From: Fretibacterium fastidiosum
Lineage (GTDB): Bacteria; Synergistota; Synergistia; Synergistales; Aminobacteriaceae
DNA: 64,000 nucleotides
Direction: 5' to 3'
Assembly: GCF_964642095.1 (NCBI RefSeq)
Contig: NZ_OZ209244.1
Span: 1,612,001-1,676,000 of the forward strand
Shown here: piece after piece, positions 8,601 to 14,355 of the stretch
How positions within the stretch are numbered: position 1 is the stretch's first letter
Layout: each line of letters opens with the position of its first letter
The notes under the pieces: model-generated
The model's database searches: none
The model's input: only the letters and a program-made list of their open reading frames with translations
What the model was told of the DNA's origin: nothing
Made by a program: the position numbers and the translations under genes

Positions 8601-8884
8601 TCGGAGGCCGCTTTGGCCTGGAGGAGGCCTCGGTCCGGCAGGACGGCACGACCGTTTCGGGCGACATGGGGCTCCTGGCCCCCTTCCTTGGAGCGGAGCG
8701 GGGCTGGACGGTGATGCGCGCCCGGGCCGCCGGCCCCGGAGGCCTCGTCGGGGCGGAGGCCCTCGTTGGCGCCATGAGGCGCGCCGGGGAGGGGATGGCC
8801 GGAAGACCGGCCGCTCCCGCTGGAGCCGTGAGCGGCGAGCCCGTGGGCGCGGAACCAGGCGCCGCGGGCCGCGTGGAGCGTTGA
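5690..8884 (+). CDS. mfd: Transcription-repair coupling factor Mfd
   Basis: About 1064 aa DNA translocase that removes RNA polymerase stalled at lesions and recruits UvrA. Order: UvrB-like N-terminal region (PGQYVLRGFIMDVFDP near residue 155), the CarD-like RNA polymerase-interaction domain (LSEGQLVVHEDYGVGAF from about 386), then RecG-like helicase with Walker A GDVGFGKT near 538-545, VIDEEHRFGV near 637 and SLSATPIPRTL near 663, and the C-terminal TRCF domain (VTIYRRLL onward). I chose the GTG at 5690 because GGAGGG (5677-5682) is seven bases upstream; a TTG at 5684 in the same frame is too close to it. The C-terminal tail after about 1020 is low-complexity Gly/Ala-rich. Confidence 0.95.
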   Translation: MRKRRPVLGNLEEAGALWRSGGAVLDRAGGAARAWMCPAGRTLAVLPDLRQASELVADSRALFPDRPAMLLSELPLTSQSVNSRPLLLERGETIRRWAAEGGVLAATPGALMAPCLLGESELSVRRGEDYARDRLAAWLERNGYQRTDLVWSPGQYVLRGFIMDVFDPAHALPLRFEFFDENLDRIAAFHPSTQKSAAELEDVSLHGMATATEGVPAEMLPDDARILLFDPQKLEAQAISFHWLWQELSAGAEGKVVKDWGEIIKVLARLPHLRITDAAEAADAELDVRPLPPFKGDLNAVLRLCRDFESQGCRVAALTTNPRFLDRGKGPFSVLGDGLELREAPLTSGFEDRSSVRAFISDRELSGVSASGTTSEWRAPVEWRDRLSEGQLVVHEDYGVGAFRGIREVVTAGVTSDALIVEFADDQRLLVPVLQAHRLTPLAEHENEETQLDSLRGTRWRKSVEKDKERAREEAKALLEIYARRELERQEPFAAPEELYDDFVRAFPFNETADQLRATAEIMADLSSRFPMDRLLVGDVGFGKTEVALRAAFRVVASGRQVCVLAPTTILAQQHFSTFQSRLAGFPVSVGLLSRFVSRKEAAATLARAEAGEVDVVIGTHKLLQKGVRFKDLGLLVIDEEHRFGVMHKEGLKRAYGAVDILSLSATPIPRTLAMALRGLRSISVLSTPPEDRLPVTTFAGPWQAPLVRKAVAYELNRGGQVYFVVNRISRMEEQARTLSAFFPEAKVQIAHGQMAGRELERTMMDFYAGKIDVLVATTIIESGLDVGRANTIIVDDSQELGLAQMYQLRGRVGRRGENAFAYFFYPDREVLPRETADRLEAISTMTDLGSGYAIARRDLDIRGGGEIGGTSQHGSARSGSFHVFYRMLEQELRRLRGEETRMTDLSFDHGGSVPTFYIPQEDVRVTIYRRLLQTVGLDELAALMEEVRDRFGAPPREVRLLAAMTALRNFGGRFGLEEASVRQDGTTVSGDMGLLAPFLGAERGWTVMRARAAGPGGLVGAEALVGAMRRAGEGMAGRPAAPAGAVSGEPVGAEPGAAGRVER

Positions 8885-8972
8885 GAAAACCGCAGGTTCG
8901 CCCTTCGTTTTGGGAGGCGACACGGGATTATTGCAGGCTGATAACGGGCTCATTACAGGGAGGGTGAGGGGT

Positions 8973-9941
8973 ATGACGTATTACGTCGGCGTCGATGTCG
9001 GCGGCACGAGCGTGAAGATCGGCGTCGTGAGCTCAGCGGGGTCCATCGTCAGCGAGGTGGCGATCGCGACGGGGGCGGAACGGCCCCAGGAGGTCGTGCT
9101 TCAGGACATCCTGGAGGGCGTGAGGCAGGCGGTCGCGGCCAGCGACCTGGGGTGGGGGAAGGTGCGCGCCGTGGGCGTCGGCTGTCCGGGGATGGTGCGC
9201 GCCGAGGAGGGCACGGTGCTCTACAACAACAACCTGGGTTGGCGCGATTTTCTGCTGGGCCCGATGCTGACGGAGGCCCTTGACCTGCCCGCGCGGGTGG
9301 AGAACGACGCCAACGCCGCGGCGCTGGGCGAGGTCGTAGGGGGCTGTGCCAGGGGGGCGACGAGCGCCATGATCATCACGCTGGGGACGGGCGTCGGGTC
9401 GGGCTTCGTCATCGACGGGAGGATATGGGCGGGGTACAACTCCGCTGCGTGCGAGTTCGGGCACATGGTCATCGTCCGCGGGGGCCGTCCCTGCACCTGC
9501 GGCCGCAGGGGGTGCTTTGAGGCCTACGCCTCGGCCACGGGGCTCATCGCGATGACGAACGAGGCCATCGCAACCGACCCGGAGGGGGCGATGGCGGAGA
9601 TGGCGCGCCGCGAGGGGCGCGTCGGAGGACACACCTCCTTCGTCGCCGCCGAGGCCGGGGATCCGGCTGCCATGCGGCTGGTGGACGAGTACACGGACTA
9701 CCTGGCCTGTGGGGTGGCGAACCTCGTCAACGGCCTTCAGCCGGAGGTCGTCGGCGTCGGCGGAGGCGTGGGCAAGCAGGGCGAACGGCTGCTGGTCCCC
9801 CTGCGTCGGAAGGTCTCGGCGGAGCTCTACGGCCGCGATTACGAGGACGATCGGGCGACGCGCCTGGTCTCCTGCACGCTGGGCTACAAGGCGGGGCTGG
9901 TGGGCGCGGCGATGGCGGCGAAGGTTGCCTACGGGGAGTGA
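8973..9941 (+). CDS. ROK-family sugar kinase (glucokinase-like)
   Basis: 322 aa cytosolic ATP-dependent hexose kinase. The phosphate motif DVGGTSVKIG is at residues 8-17, the second phosphate/sugar region ENDANAAALGE follows, and the ROK zinc-binding signature HMVIVRGGRPCTCGRRGCFE-type sequence (H, then CxCGxxGCxE) is near 162-180. Glu and His sugar-contact residues of the family are present. Start ATG 8973 is preceded by AGGGTGAGGGG; the frame is open to 8910 without a better site. ROK members include glucokinase, fructokinase and N-acyl-mannosamine kinase; glucokinase is the likeliest but not proven. Confidence 0.85.
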   Translation: MTYYVGVDVGGTSVKIGVVSSAGSIVSEVAIATGAERPQEVVLQDILEGVRQAVAASDLGWGKVRAVGVGCPGMVRAEEGTVLYNNNLGWRDFLLGPMLTEALDLPARVENDANAAALGEVVGGCARGATSAMIITLGTGVGSGFVIDGRIWAGYNSAACEFGHMVIVRGGRPCTCGRRGCFEAYASATGLIAMTNEAIATDPEGAMAEMARREGRVGGHTSFVAAEAGDPAAMRLVDEYTDYLACGVANLVNGLQPEVVGVGGGVGKQGERLLVPLRRKVSAELYGRDYEDDRATRLVSCTLGYKAGLVGAAMAAKVAYGE

Positions 9942-9994
9942 GCCCTGGGCTGGCAGGGTGGGGAACGGGAAACCGAAAAAATCGCAAAAGGTTG

Positions 9995-10023
9995 TTGACA
10001 AGTTCGGGAAATACGGGTAGAAT
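9995..10023 (+). promoter_or_regulatory. tRNA operon promoter
   Basis: Consensus TTGACA at 9995-10000, exactly 17 bases, then TAGAAT at 10018-10023. The first tRNA begins 18 bases further on. This is the best promoter match in the window. Confidence 0.88.
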
Positions 10024-10041
10024 ACACGCTGTTGTGGTAAC

Positions 10042-10117
10042 GGGGCTGTAGCGCAGCTGGGAGCGCGCTTCCCTCGCACGGAAGAGGTCGGGAGTTCGAA
10101 TCTCCTCAGCTCCACCA
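10042..10117 (+). tRNA. tRNA-Ala (CGC)
   Basis: Cloverleaf with acceptor GGGGCTG/CAGCTCC (one G-T pair), anticodon arm CTTCC-CTCGCAC-GGAAG giving anticodon CGC (codon GCG), T-loop TTCGAAT and an encoded CCA end. Confidence 0.95.
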
Positions 10118-10125
10118 TTTTAGTT

Positions 10126-10203
10126 CGGGGCGTAGCGCAGTCTGGTTAGCGCACCTGCTTTGGGAGCAGGGGGTCGAAGGTTCGAATCCTTTCGCCCCGA
10201 CCA
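10126..10203 (+). tRNA. tRNA-Pro (TGG)
   Basis: Acceptor CGGGGCG/CGCCCCG, anticodon arm CCTGC-TTTGGGA-GCAGG giving anticodon TGG (codon CCA), T-loop TTCGAAT, discriminator A and encoded CCA. Confidence 0.95.
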
Positions 10204-10224
10204 GCGCTGACCAACGGTGATGCC

Positions 10225-10301
10225 GCGGGAATAGCTCAGCTGGCTAGAGCGATGGCCTTCCAAGCCGTAGGTCGCGGGTTCGAATCCCGTTTCCCGCTCC
10301 A
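10225..10301 (+). tRNA. tRNA-Gly (TCC)
   Basis: Acceptor GCGGGAA/TTCCCGC, anticodon arm ATGGC-CTTCCAA-GCCGT giving anticodon TCC (codon GGA), T-arm GCGGG-TTCGAAT-CCCGT, discriminator T and encoded CCA. Confidence 0.95.
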
Positions 10302-10314
10302 TTGAGATACGAAC

Positions 10315-10391
10315 GCGCTTGTAGCTCAGCTGGATAGAGCAACGGCCTTCTAAGCCGTAGGTCGCGGGTTCGAATCCTGCCGGGCGCGCCA
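10315..10391 (+). tRNA. tRNA-Arg (TCT)
   Basis: Acceptor GCGCTTG/CGGGCGC (two G-T pairs), anticodon arm ACGGC-CTTCTAA-GCCGT giving anticodon TCT (codon AGA), discriminator G and encoded CCA. Its 3' half is nearly identical to the tRNA-Arg(TCG) two genes downstream. Confidence 0.95.
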
Positions 10392-10398
10392 TTGATAT

Positions 10399-10476
10399 GG
10401 TGAGCGTAGTTCAATTGGCTAGAGCACCGGGTTGTGGTCCCGGGGGTTGGGGGTTCGAGTCCCCTCGCTCACCCCA
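10399..10476 (+). tRNA. tRNA-His (GTG)
   Basis: Acceptor GTGAGCG/CGCTCAC with the histidine-specific extra 5' G (10399) opposite discriminator C73 (10473). Anticodon arm CCGGG-TTGTGGT-CCCGG gives GTG. CCA is encoded. Confidence 0.95.
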
Positions 10477-10488
10477 ATAGTTAATAGT

Positions 10489-10565
10489 GCGCTCGTAGCT
10501 CAGTTGGATAGAGCGACGGACTTCGGATCCGTAGGCCGCGGGTTCGAATCCTGCCGGGCGCGCCA
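10489..10565 (+). tRNA. tRNA-Arg (TCG)
   Basis: Acceptor GCGCTCG/CGGGCGC, anticodon arm ACGGA-CTTCGGA-TCCGT giving TCG (codon CGA), T-loop TTCGAAT, discriminator G and encoded CCA. Confidence 0.95.
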
Positions 10566-10577
10566 TTCAAATAACGT

Positions 10578-10653
<76 letters not shown>

Positions 10654-10690
10654 TTACCTTTTTCATGAACGTCCAAAGTCGTCCAAAAAG

Positions 10691-10716
10691 CCCGCTGTCA
10701 AGCGGGTTTTTCTTTT
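10691..10716 (+). terminator. Rho-independent terminator of the tRNA operon
   Basis: CCCGCT / AGCGGG stem with a GTCA loop followed by TTTTTCTTTT, 38 bases after tRNA-Lys. A diverged second version follows the tRNA-end copy near 15830-15860. Confidence 0.88.
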
Positions 10717-10814
10717 GTCTTCACTCCATGAAAGTCCACCCTGATGCCAATTCGCGTTTAATATGGATTGCCTCCCCTGAAAGGGGAGGTGCCGCCAAGG
10801 GCGGCGGAGGGGTT

Positions 10815-10873
10815 CAGCCAGACGACACGACTTACGGACGCCGACAGGCGGTCGGCGTCGTGTCGGTCGGCTG
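10815..10873 (+). repeat. 59-bp direct repeat, copy A
   Basis: 58 of 59 bases match copy B, with a period of 92 bases. Each copy contains a perfect 9-bp hairpin GACGCCGAC / GTCGGCGTC with a short AGGCG loop, so the unit could fold as RNA or be a palindromic intergenic element. Confidence 0.9.
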
Positions 10874-10906
10874 AGGGCGAAGGAAGTCCGGGGAACTTCC
10901 GAAGCT

Positions 10907-10965
10907 CAGCCAGACGACACGACTTACGGACGCCGACAGGCGGTCGGCGTCGTGTTGGTCGGCTG
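10907..10965 (+). repeat. 59-bp direct repeat, copy B
   Basis: Differs from copy A by a single C to T change in the right flank of the hairpin. The 33 bases between the two copies are not repeated. Confidence 0.9.
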
Positions 10966-11425
10966 TGCCGAAGCAAGGCAATGGATTGCCTTGTGGAGGC
11001 GTTGGCGGGGAATGTCAGACAGGCGCGTCTTAGGAAAAACACTCGCCGCCCCTACACCCCCCCTTCGGGGAGCCTTCCGGCTACCGTTCGCTGCCGCTCA
11101 CGGGCCGTCAGTCCCCCACTTCGGGGCAGCCCCCCTTGCAAGGGGGGCTTTCTTGCCCTTTAGACGCAAAATGGTATCAGTTCGGGCTCTACCCGGAGGG
11201 GGCGATGTGCCCCCGGTTTCGACCTCTCCACTCGGCTTCGGTCTCGCCTCCACCTCACCTCCCCCGATTCCCCACCTCTCATCGCGCCTGACTCCCGCTC
11301 CCCGGTGGGGGAGACCTCTTTGCCCGTCGCCTGGGCCTCACCCTGTCAATGTGCCACTGCCTTGCTCGATGGTTATATATTGCAGTTATCTGTAATCAAA
11401 TCTATCAATAGTATTGCTTAATAAT

Positions 11426-11439
11426 TACAGACATCTGTA
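11426..11439 (+). promoter_or_regulatory. Palindromic operator-like site
   Basis: TACAGA-CA-TCTGTA is a perfect 14-base dyad. A related half site, ATCTGTAA, lies about 40 bases upstream, and a TATAAT is at 11443-11448. The next gene encodes a helix-turn-helix protein, so autoregulation is a reasonable guess. Confidence 0.45.
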
Positions 11440-11468
11440 TTTTATAATGTTGCTGAGAGGTGATTACA

Positions 11469-11738
11469 ATGTTGCGCGAGGAGTATCTAACAACAGCGGA
11501 AGCTGCAACATTGACAGGGAAAGGAGCAAACATGATTGCAAAACTCTGTCAAGCTGGCCGTCTGCCTGGAGCTGAGAAGATGGGGAATAGCTGGGTCATC
11601 CCTAGGGAATCGGTTTTGAAATATCAGCCCTCCAAGCGTGGAGTGAAGCCCCGCTCTGAGCGGGTGAAGGCGGAGCGGGCGGCCTTGCGGGAGGAAGTCG
11701 AGGCCGCGATCTCAGCGGCCAGGGGGGAGGAGGGATAG
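11469..11738 (+). CDS. Small helix-turn-helix (excisionase/MerR-like) DNA-binding protein
   Basis: 89 aa. The N-terminal half reads EEYLTTAEAATLTGKGANMI then AGRLPGAEKMGNSWVIPRESV, the pattern of the helix-turn-helix 17 / excisionase domain (turn, wing, then WVIPRxxV). The C-terminal 35 residues are highly charged and helical. GAGAGG precedes the ATG at 11469; a GTG at 11460 is an alternative. It may be an excision/directionality factor or the regulator of the downstream HicBA genes, which it precedes by three bases. A palindrome lies in its promoter region. Confidence 0.7.
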   Translation: MLREEYLTTAEAATLTGKGANMIAKLCQAGRLPGAEKMGNSWVIPRESVLKYQPSKRGVKPRSERVKAERAALREEVEAAISAARGEEG

Positions 11739-11741
11739 GGG

Positions 11742-11978
11742 ATGGCAACCTATACGGCTTGCTACACGAAGATAGAGGCGGGCTATATGGGGCAGCTCCT
11801 CGAATGGCCGGAGGTCATCACGGAGGGGAGCACCCTGGAGGAGTGCCGGGCTATGCTGCTGGACGCCGCCCAGGAGATGACGAGGGCCTACCTGGAGACG
11901 GGGCAGGTCCCTCCTCAGGCTCAGGTACTCTTCGAGCCTCTCCCTGTGGCCATGGAGAAGGTGTCGCATGTCGGTTAA
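11742..11978 (+). CDS. hicB: HicB-family antitoxin (pair 1)
   Basis: 78 aa. MATYTACYTKIEAGYMGQLL, EWPEVITEGSTLEECRAMLLDA and the amphipathic remainder match the HicB partial RNase H-like fold (the (L/E)xPE..TEG.TLEEA pattern). It would bind and neutralise the HicA mRNA interferase encoded next. A strong ribosome site AGGAGGGATAGGGG lies in front. The toxin start is inside the last codons (overlap 11968-11978), consistent with coupled translation. The order antitoxin then toxin is the reverse of the classic E. coli hicAB operon. Confidence 0.85.
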   Translation: MATYTACYTKIEAGYMGQLLEWPEVITEGSTLEECRAMLLDAAQEMTRAYLETGQVPPQAQVLFEPLPVAMEKVSHVG

Positions 11979-12159
11979 CCGACGCGATCTCGTGAGGCAC
12001 TTGGAGCAATACGGATTTTTTCTGCAGCGGGAGGGCCGCAATCACAGCATCTACAACAACGGCAAGGGCAAGATGGTCCCGGTCAAGCGCCACACGACCT
12101 TCGACCGCATCACGGCAAACGCCCTGTGCAAACAGGCCGGTATCCTGGCGATCTTTTGA
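11968..12159 (+). CDS. hicA: HicA-family mRNA interferase toxin (pair 1)
   Basis: 63 aa. MSVNRRDLVRHLEQYGFFLQ, then REGRNHSIYNN, VPVKRHTTFDRITANALCKQ and AGI near the end follow the HicA double-stranded RNA-binding-like fold, in which the His after the RxG/GSH turn is catalytic; here the His is in GRNHSIY. It is at the short end of the family. Its start overlaps the antitoxin gene. Confidence 0.83.
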   Translation: MSVNRRDLVRHLEQYGFFLQREGRNHSIYNNGKGKMVPVKRHTTFDRITANALCKQAGILAIF

Positions 12160-12179
12160 TTTTGGAGGAGGGGTAAGGG

Positions 12180-12392
12180 ATGGCGACGCATACTTTCACG
12201 GCGGTCATTCACCGGGAGGACGATTGGTATGTTGCGGAGTGTCCTGAGGTGGGGACGGCCAGTCAGGGGGCGACGCTGGAGGAGGCCATCGCCAACCTGA
12301 GGGAGGCCACGGAGCTTTACTTGGAGGAGGAGGCATACACTCCGAGAGGGCGGCCCCTGGTGACGACGTTCGAGGCTGTGGCTCATGCCTGA
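12180..12392 (+). CDS. hicB: HicB-family antitoxin (pair 2)
   Basis: 70 aa. MATHTFTAVIHREDDWYVAE, then CPEVGTASQGATLEEAIANL and LYLEEE are textbook HicB. GGAGGAGGGG precedes the ATG. The last codons overlap the start of the second HicA gene (12385-12392). It differs strongly from the first HicB, so the two pairs are not a recent duplication. Confidence 0.92.
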   Translation: MATHTFTAVIHREDDWYVAECPEVGTASQGATLEEAIANLREATELYLEEEAYTPRGRPLVTTFEAVAHA

Positions 12393-12600
12393 GCTGCGGG
12401 GTTTCTCGGGACAGGCGGTCGTCGGGATTCTCCAGAGAATGGGCTTTGACCTCCGTCGGAGCAGGGGCTCCCATGTTGTCTTGCGTCGGGATGGGGCTGT
12501 CTGCGTCGTCCCCATGCACAACGAGCTTGCCGTGGGAACGCTCAGGAGCGTCTTGAGGCAGGCAGGCGTATCCTCGGAGGAGTTTTTGAAGAACTCTTGA
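12385..12600 (+). CDS. hicA: HicA-family mRNA interferase toxin (pair 2)
   Basis: 71 aa. GFSGQAVVGILQRMGFDLRR, SRGSHVVLRRDG, VPMHNELAVGTLRSVLRQAG are the standard HicA blocks, with the catalytic His in GSHVVL. Degrades mRNA on activation; neutralised by HicB. Followed directly by a 37-base fragment equal to the 3' end of the downstream relE gene. Confidence 0.92.
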   Translation: MPELRGFSGQAVVGILQRMGFDLRRSRGSHVVLRRDGAVCVVPMHNELAVGTLRSVLRQAGVSSEEFLKNS

Positions 12601-12611
12601 CCTCCCCCACG

Positions 12612-12648
12612 CGGCCACAGGAGAGAGGTCTACAGGTAGGCCAAGGAG
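12612..12648 (+). repeat. Copy of the relE 3' end (37 bp)
   Basis: 36 of 37 bases equal 13214-13250. In the frame from 12613 it reads GHRREVYR and a stop, the exact C-terminus of the RelE encoded 600 bases downstream. No upstream part of relE is attached, so it is a leftover gene end rather than a gene. Confidence 0.9.
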
Positions 12649-12666
12649 TGACCCTTAGGAGACGCT

Positions 12667-12680
12667 TGTTAACGTTAACA
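12667..12680 (+). promoter_or_regulatory. Perfect 14-base palindrome upstream of relBE
   Basis: TGTTAAC-GTTAACA lies about 85 bases before the antitoxin start. Ribbon-helix-helix antitoxins repress their own operon through such dyads, so this is a candidate operator. Confidence 0.5.
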
Positions 12681-12763
12681 TCCCCGCCGAATTACGCACA
12701 GGGGCAAGGTCTAAGCTGGAAGCCTGGAGAGCGTTCCGGGGAACATGAAGGGGGGATAGAGGG

Positions 12764-12994
12764 ATGGCTCAATTCGTGCTGGAGCTGCCGCAGGAGCTGC
12801 GGGAGCGTATCGAGACCCGAAGCGGCGCGGCCAATCAGAAGCCGGAAAAGTTCATGTTGATGGCCATCGAGCAGTACCTTGAGGACTTGGAGGACTACGA
12901 GGACGCCGTGAGAATTTCCGAGGAAGTCAGGAGCGGCAGGATGAAGACCTATAGCCTGGAAGAGGTGAGGGCTCACCTTGGCTTGGACGATTAG
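12764..12994 (+). CDS. Ribbon-helix-helix antitoxin of a RelBE-type pair
   Basis: 76 aa. MAQFVLELPQELRERIETRS followed by EKFMLMAIEQYLEDLEDYED is a ribbon-helix-helix DNA-binding segment (beta strand FVLELP, then two helices), and the C-terminal KTYSLEEVRAHLGLDD is the toxin-wrapping tail typical of RelB/StbD antitoxins. Weak AGGGGGGATAGAGGG ribosome site. It overlaps the toxin gene by 17 bases, the usual arrangement for these addiction modules. Confidence 0.85.
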   Translation: MAQFVLELPQELRERIETRSGAANQKPEKFMLMAIEQYLEDLEDYEDAVRISEEVRSGRMKTYSLEEVRAHLGLDD

Positions 12995-13241
12995 GCTTTC
13001 CAAGGAGGCGGAGAAGGCTTTAGAGCGCTTGGACAAATCTGCGCACACACGGATAATCGATTTCCTGAGTACCCTATCCTCCGCACCTTCTCCACGAGAA
13101 AAGGGGGCGGCCCTGGCCGGTCAGTTCTCGGGGTATTGGCGCTACCGCGTGGGAGACTACCGGCTGATCTGCGAGCTCCGTGACGGGGAGCTTGTCGTCC
13201 TCGTCCTGAAGATCGGCCACAGGAGAGAGGTCTACAGGTAG
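12978..13241 (+). CDS. relE: RelE/ParE-family toxin
   Basis: 87 aa from a TTG at 12978 inside the antitoxin gene; it reads MAWTIRLSKEAEKALERLDK at the N-terminus and WRYRVGDYRLICELRDGELV then VLKIGHRREVYR at the C-terminus, the RelE core with the conserved Arg and Tyr residues. RelE toxins cut ribosome-bound mRNA. The start choice follows from the conserved (W/Y)xIxxSxxAxKxL opening. The 3' end is duplicated at 12612-12648. Confidence 0.9.
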   Translation: MAWTIRLSKEAEKALERLDKSAHTRIIDFLSTLSSAPSPREKGAALAGQFSGYWRYRVGDYRLICELRDGELVVLVLKIGHRREVYR

Positions 13242-13243
13242 GC

Positions 13244-13447
13244 CAGGGAGCAGGGGGCTGGACACAGGAACGCATCGGCAAAGCTCTGGGGGTTAGCAAG
13301 ATGACTGTGTCAAGATGGCTCCCCGTAACAAATGTTACAAATCAAAATTCAGACAATTGCCTATCTCCAACCCCAACCCAGAACCTGGAAGCGATACCCA
13401 AGGAGCTGTTGCAAAAGCGCGGTATCCCTTGGCGTAAGGAGGATTGA
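13244..13447 (+). pseudogene. 5'-truncated helix-turn-helix (ParB/KorB-like) gene
   Basis: No start codon precedes it in frame after the relE stop. The frame reads GGWTQERIGKALGVSKMTVS then RWLP, the helix-turn-helix found in ParB-like proteins of mobile elements (typically GWTQEKIGxALGVSxxxVS), followed by a polar linker and a stop at 13445-13447. It contains the ribosome site of the next gene. I read it as the C-terminal remnant of a larger element gene whose front was replaced by the relBE module. Confidence 0.6.
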
Positions 13448-13451
13448 GGAC

Positions 13452-13784
13452 GTGGCGGCTCGGCTCGTTGGGGAATCCATGGGTGGTGAGGGATTATTTT
13501 TTTTGTTTGCCTTCGACGTGACAGAGAAGACTCAGAAATCTCCGAAGTTTAATATACCGATTCAAATCGGCTTTGTTTATGTCAGACGAGGCGATACAGA
13601 AGAGCGATATTGTGACAACACAATAGGCTCCATTACTGCTCACAATCCGTATTGGAACGACCCCACGACGGAGTTTGCCCAGGAGGAGATTGAGCGAATC
13701 GTCAACCTGCCCCCCTTGAGTGGAGACGGTAAGTCTCTCACCCCCGAGGAGCTGGAGTGGAACCGAAAACAATTCCCGCACTGA
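13452..13784 (+). CDS. Hypothetical protein
   Basis: 110 aa from a GTG at 13452 with AAGGAGG nine bases upstream (13436-13442). The frame is open to 13332 but that part overlaps the truncated HTH gene. I recognise no family. The protein has a hydrophobic start (GLFFLFAFDV), a lysine-rich linker and an acidic C-terminal third (EFAQEEIERIVNLPPL, TPEELEWNRK). Base composition is lower in GC than the core genome. It probably travelled with the HTH fragment. Confidence 0.45.
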   Translation: MAARLVGESMGGEGLFFLFAFDVTEKTQKSPKFNIPIQIGFVYVRRGDTEERYCDNTIGSITAHNPYWNDPTTEFAQEEIERIVNLPPLSGDGKSLTPEELEWNRKQFPH

Positions 13785-13817
13785 CCCCATGGGGGGACAC
13801 GGAGGAGAGGACGCGGC

Positions 13818-14045
13818 ATGAAGAAACAGACACCCCGAAAATGGACCGAGGAGGATCGGCAGACGATCTTAAGAACAATGGCCCGACTCACGCCGGAGCA
13901 ACAAGCCCAATTTTCCGAGGATGTCAGGCGTGGGGAACGTTCTTTCACCATTGAGGAAAGATGGCTACTGGATGAGTTTTACGGTACACAGCCCGGTCAG
14001 CTCGCGATGGTAGAAGGGCGAAATAGCGCCGACTCATGTAGGTAA
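13818..14045 (+). CDS. Small hypothetical protein
   Basis: 75 aa. GGAGAGG lies 10 bases before the ATG. The sequence is hydrophilic and helical (TEEDRQTILRTMARLTPEQQ, then QFSEDVRRGERSFTIEERWL), without a recognised domain, signal or membrane segment. It lies 33 bases after the preceding hypothetical gene and may be co-transcribed with it. A short charged protein in an element region could be a regulator or an antitoxin, but nothing in the sequence proves it. Confidence 0.45.
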   Translation: MKKQTPRKWTEEDRQTILRTMARLTPEQQAQFSEDVRRGERSFTIEERWLLDEFYGTQPGQLAMVEGRNSADSCR

Positions 14046-14091
14046 TGCTTGAGCTTGCTCGTGCCCAAGATTTCCTGATGGAGATACCTTG

Positions 14092-14355
14092 ATGATGAAG
14101 ACACAGACAGATGAGTTTCGAGGAAGGGTGGAGGCCGAGGTCTTCACGTCCACGGAGGCGGCAGACTACTTGGGGATGAGCCGCCAGAATCTCTCTCGTC
14201 AGACCAAGGCCGGGCGCATCCCCTGCATTCGGGGGAAGCTGTACCTCAAGGGTGACCTTGATGAGTACAATGCAACGGCTCGAGGCGGCCCGGAGAGGAA
14301 GGGTGGGGACAAAAAGCGGGGCGGTCGTGAAGACCCACCTATACCCGGCCTGTAG
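14092..14355 (+). CDS. Small helix-turn-helix (excisionase-like) protein
   Basis: 87 aa (a second ATG directly upstream at 14089 is equally possible). VFTSTEAADYLGMSRQNLSR followed by AGRIPCIRGKLYLKGDLDEY is a helix-turn-helix 17 / AlpA-like DNA-binding domain; the rest is a basic, Gly-rich tail. Such proteins act as excisionases or regulators of integrated elements. It is the second protein of this type inside the tRNA-Lys island (first at 11469). Confidence 0.65.
   Translation: MMKTQTDEFRGRVEAEVFTSTEAADYLGMSRQNLSRQTKAGRIPCIRGKLYLKGDLDEYNATARGGPERKGGDKKRGGREDPPIPGL

Larger units (their letters stand above)
10654..11468 (+). other. Gene-free, repeat-rich interval after the tRNA cluster
   Basis: No credible gene: the open frames here are short and run through repeats. 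It contains the tRNA terminator, a CCTCCCC/GGGGAGG hairpin at 10771-10789, two 59-bp near-identical repeats (10815 and 10907), a CCCCTTGCAAGGGG hairpin near 11140, and an AT-rich promoter zone from about 11370 with palindromes ahead of the small HTH gene. Confidence 0.7.

Noticed and set aside
10815..10965. CRISPR-like array
   Set aside because: Only two copies of a 59-bp unit with one 33-base gap, and no cas genes; VapD is only structurally related to Cas2.
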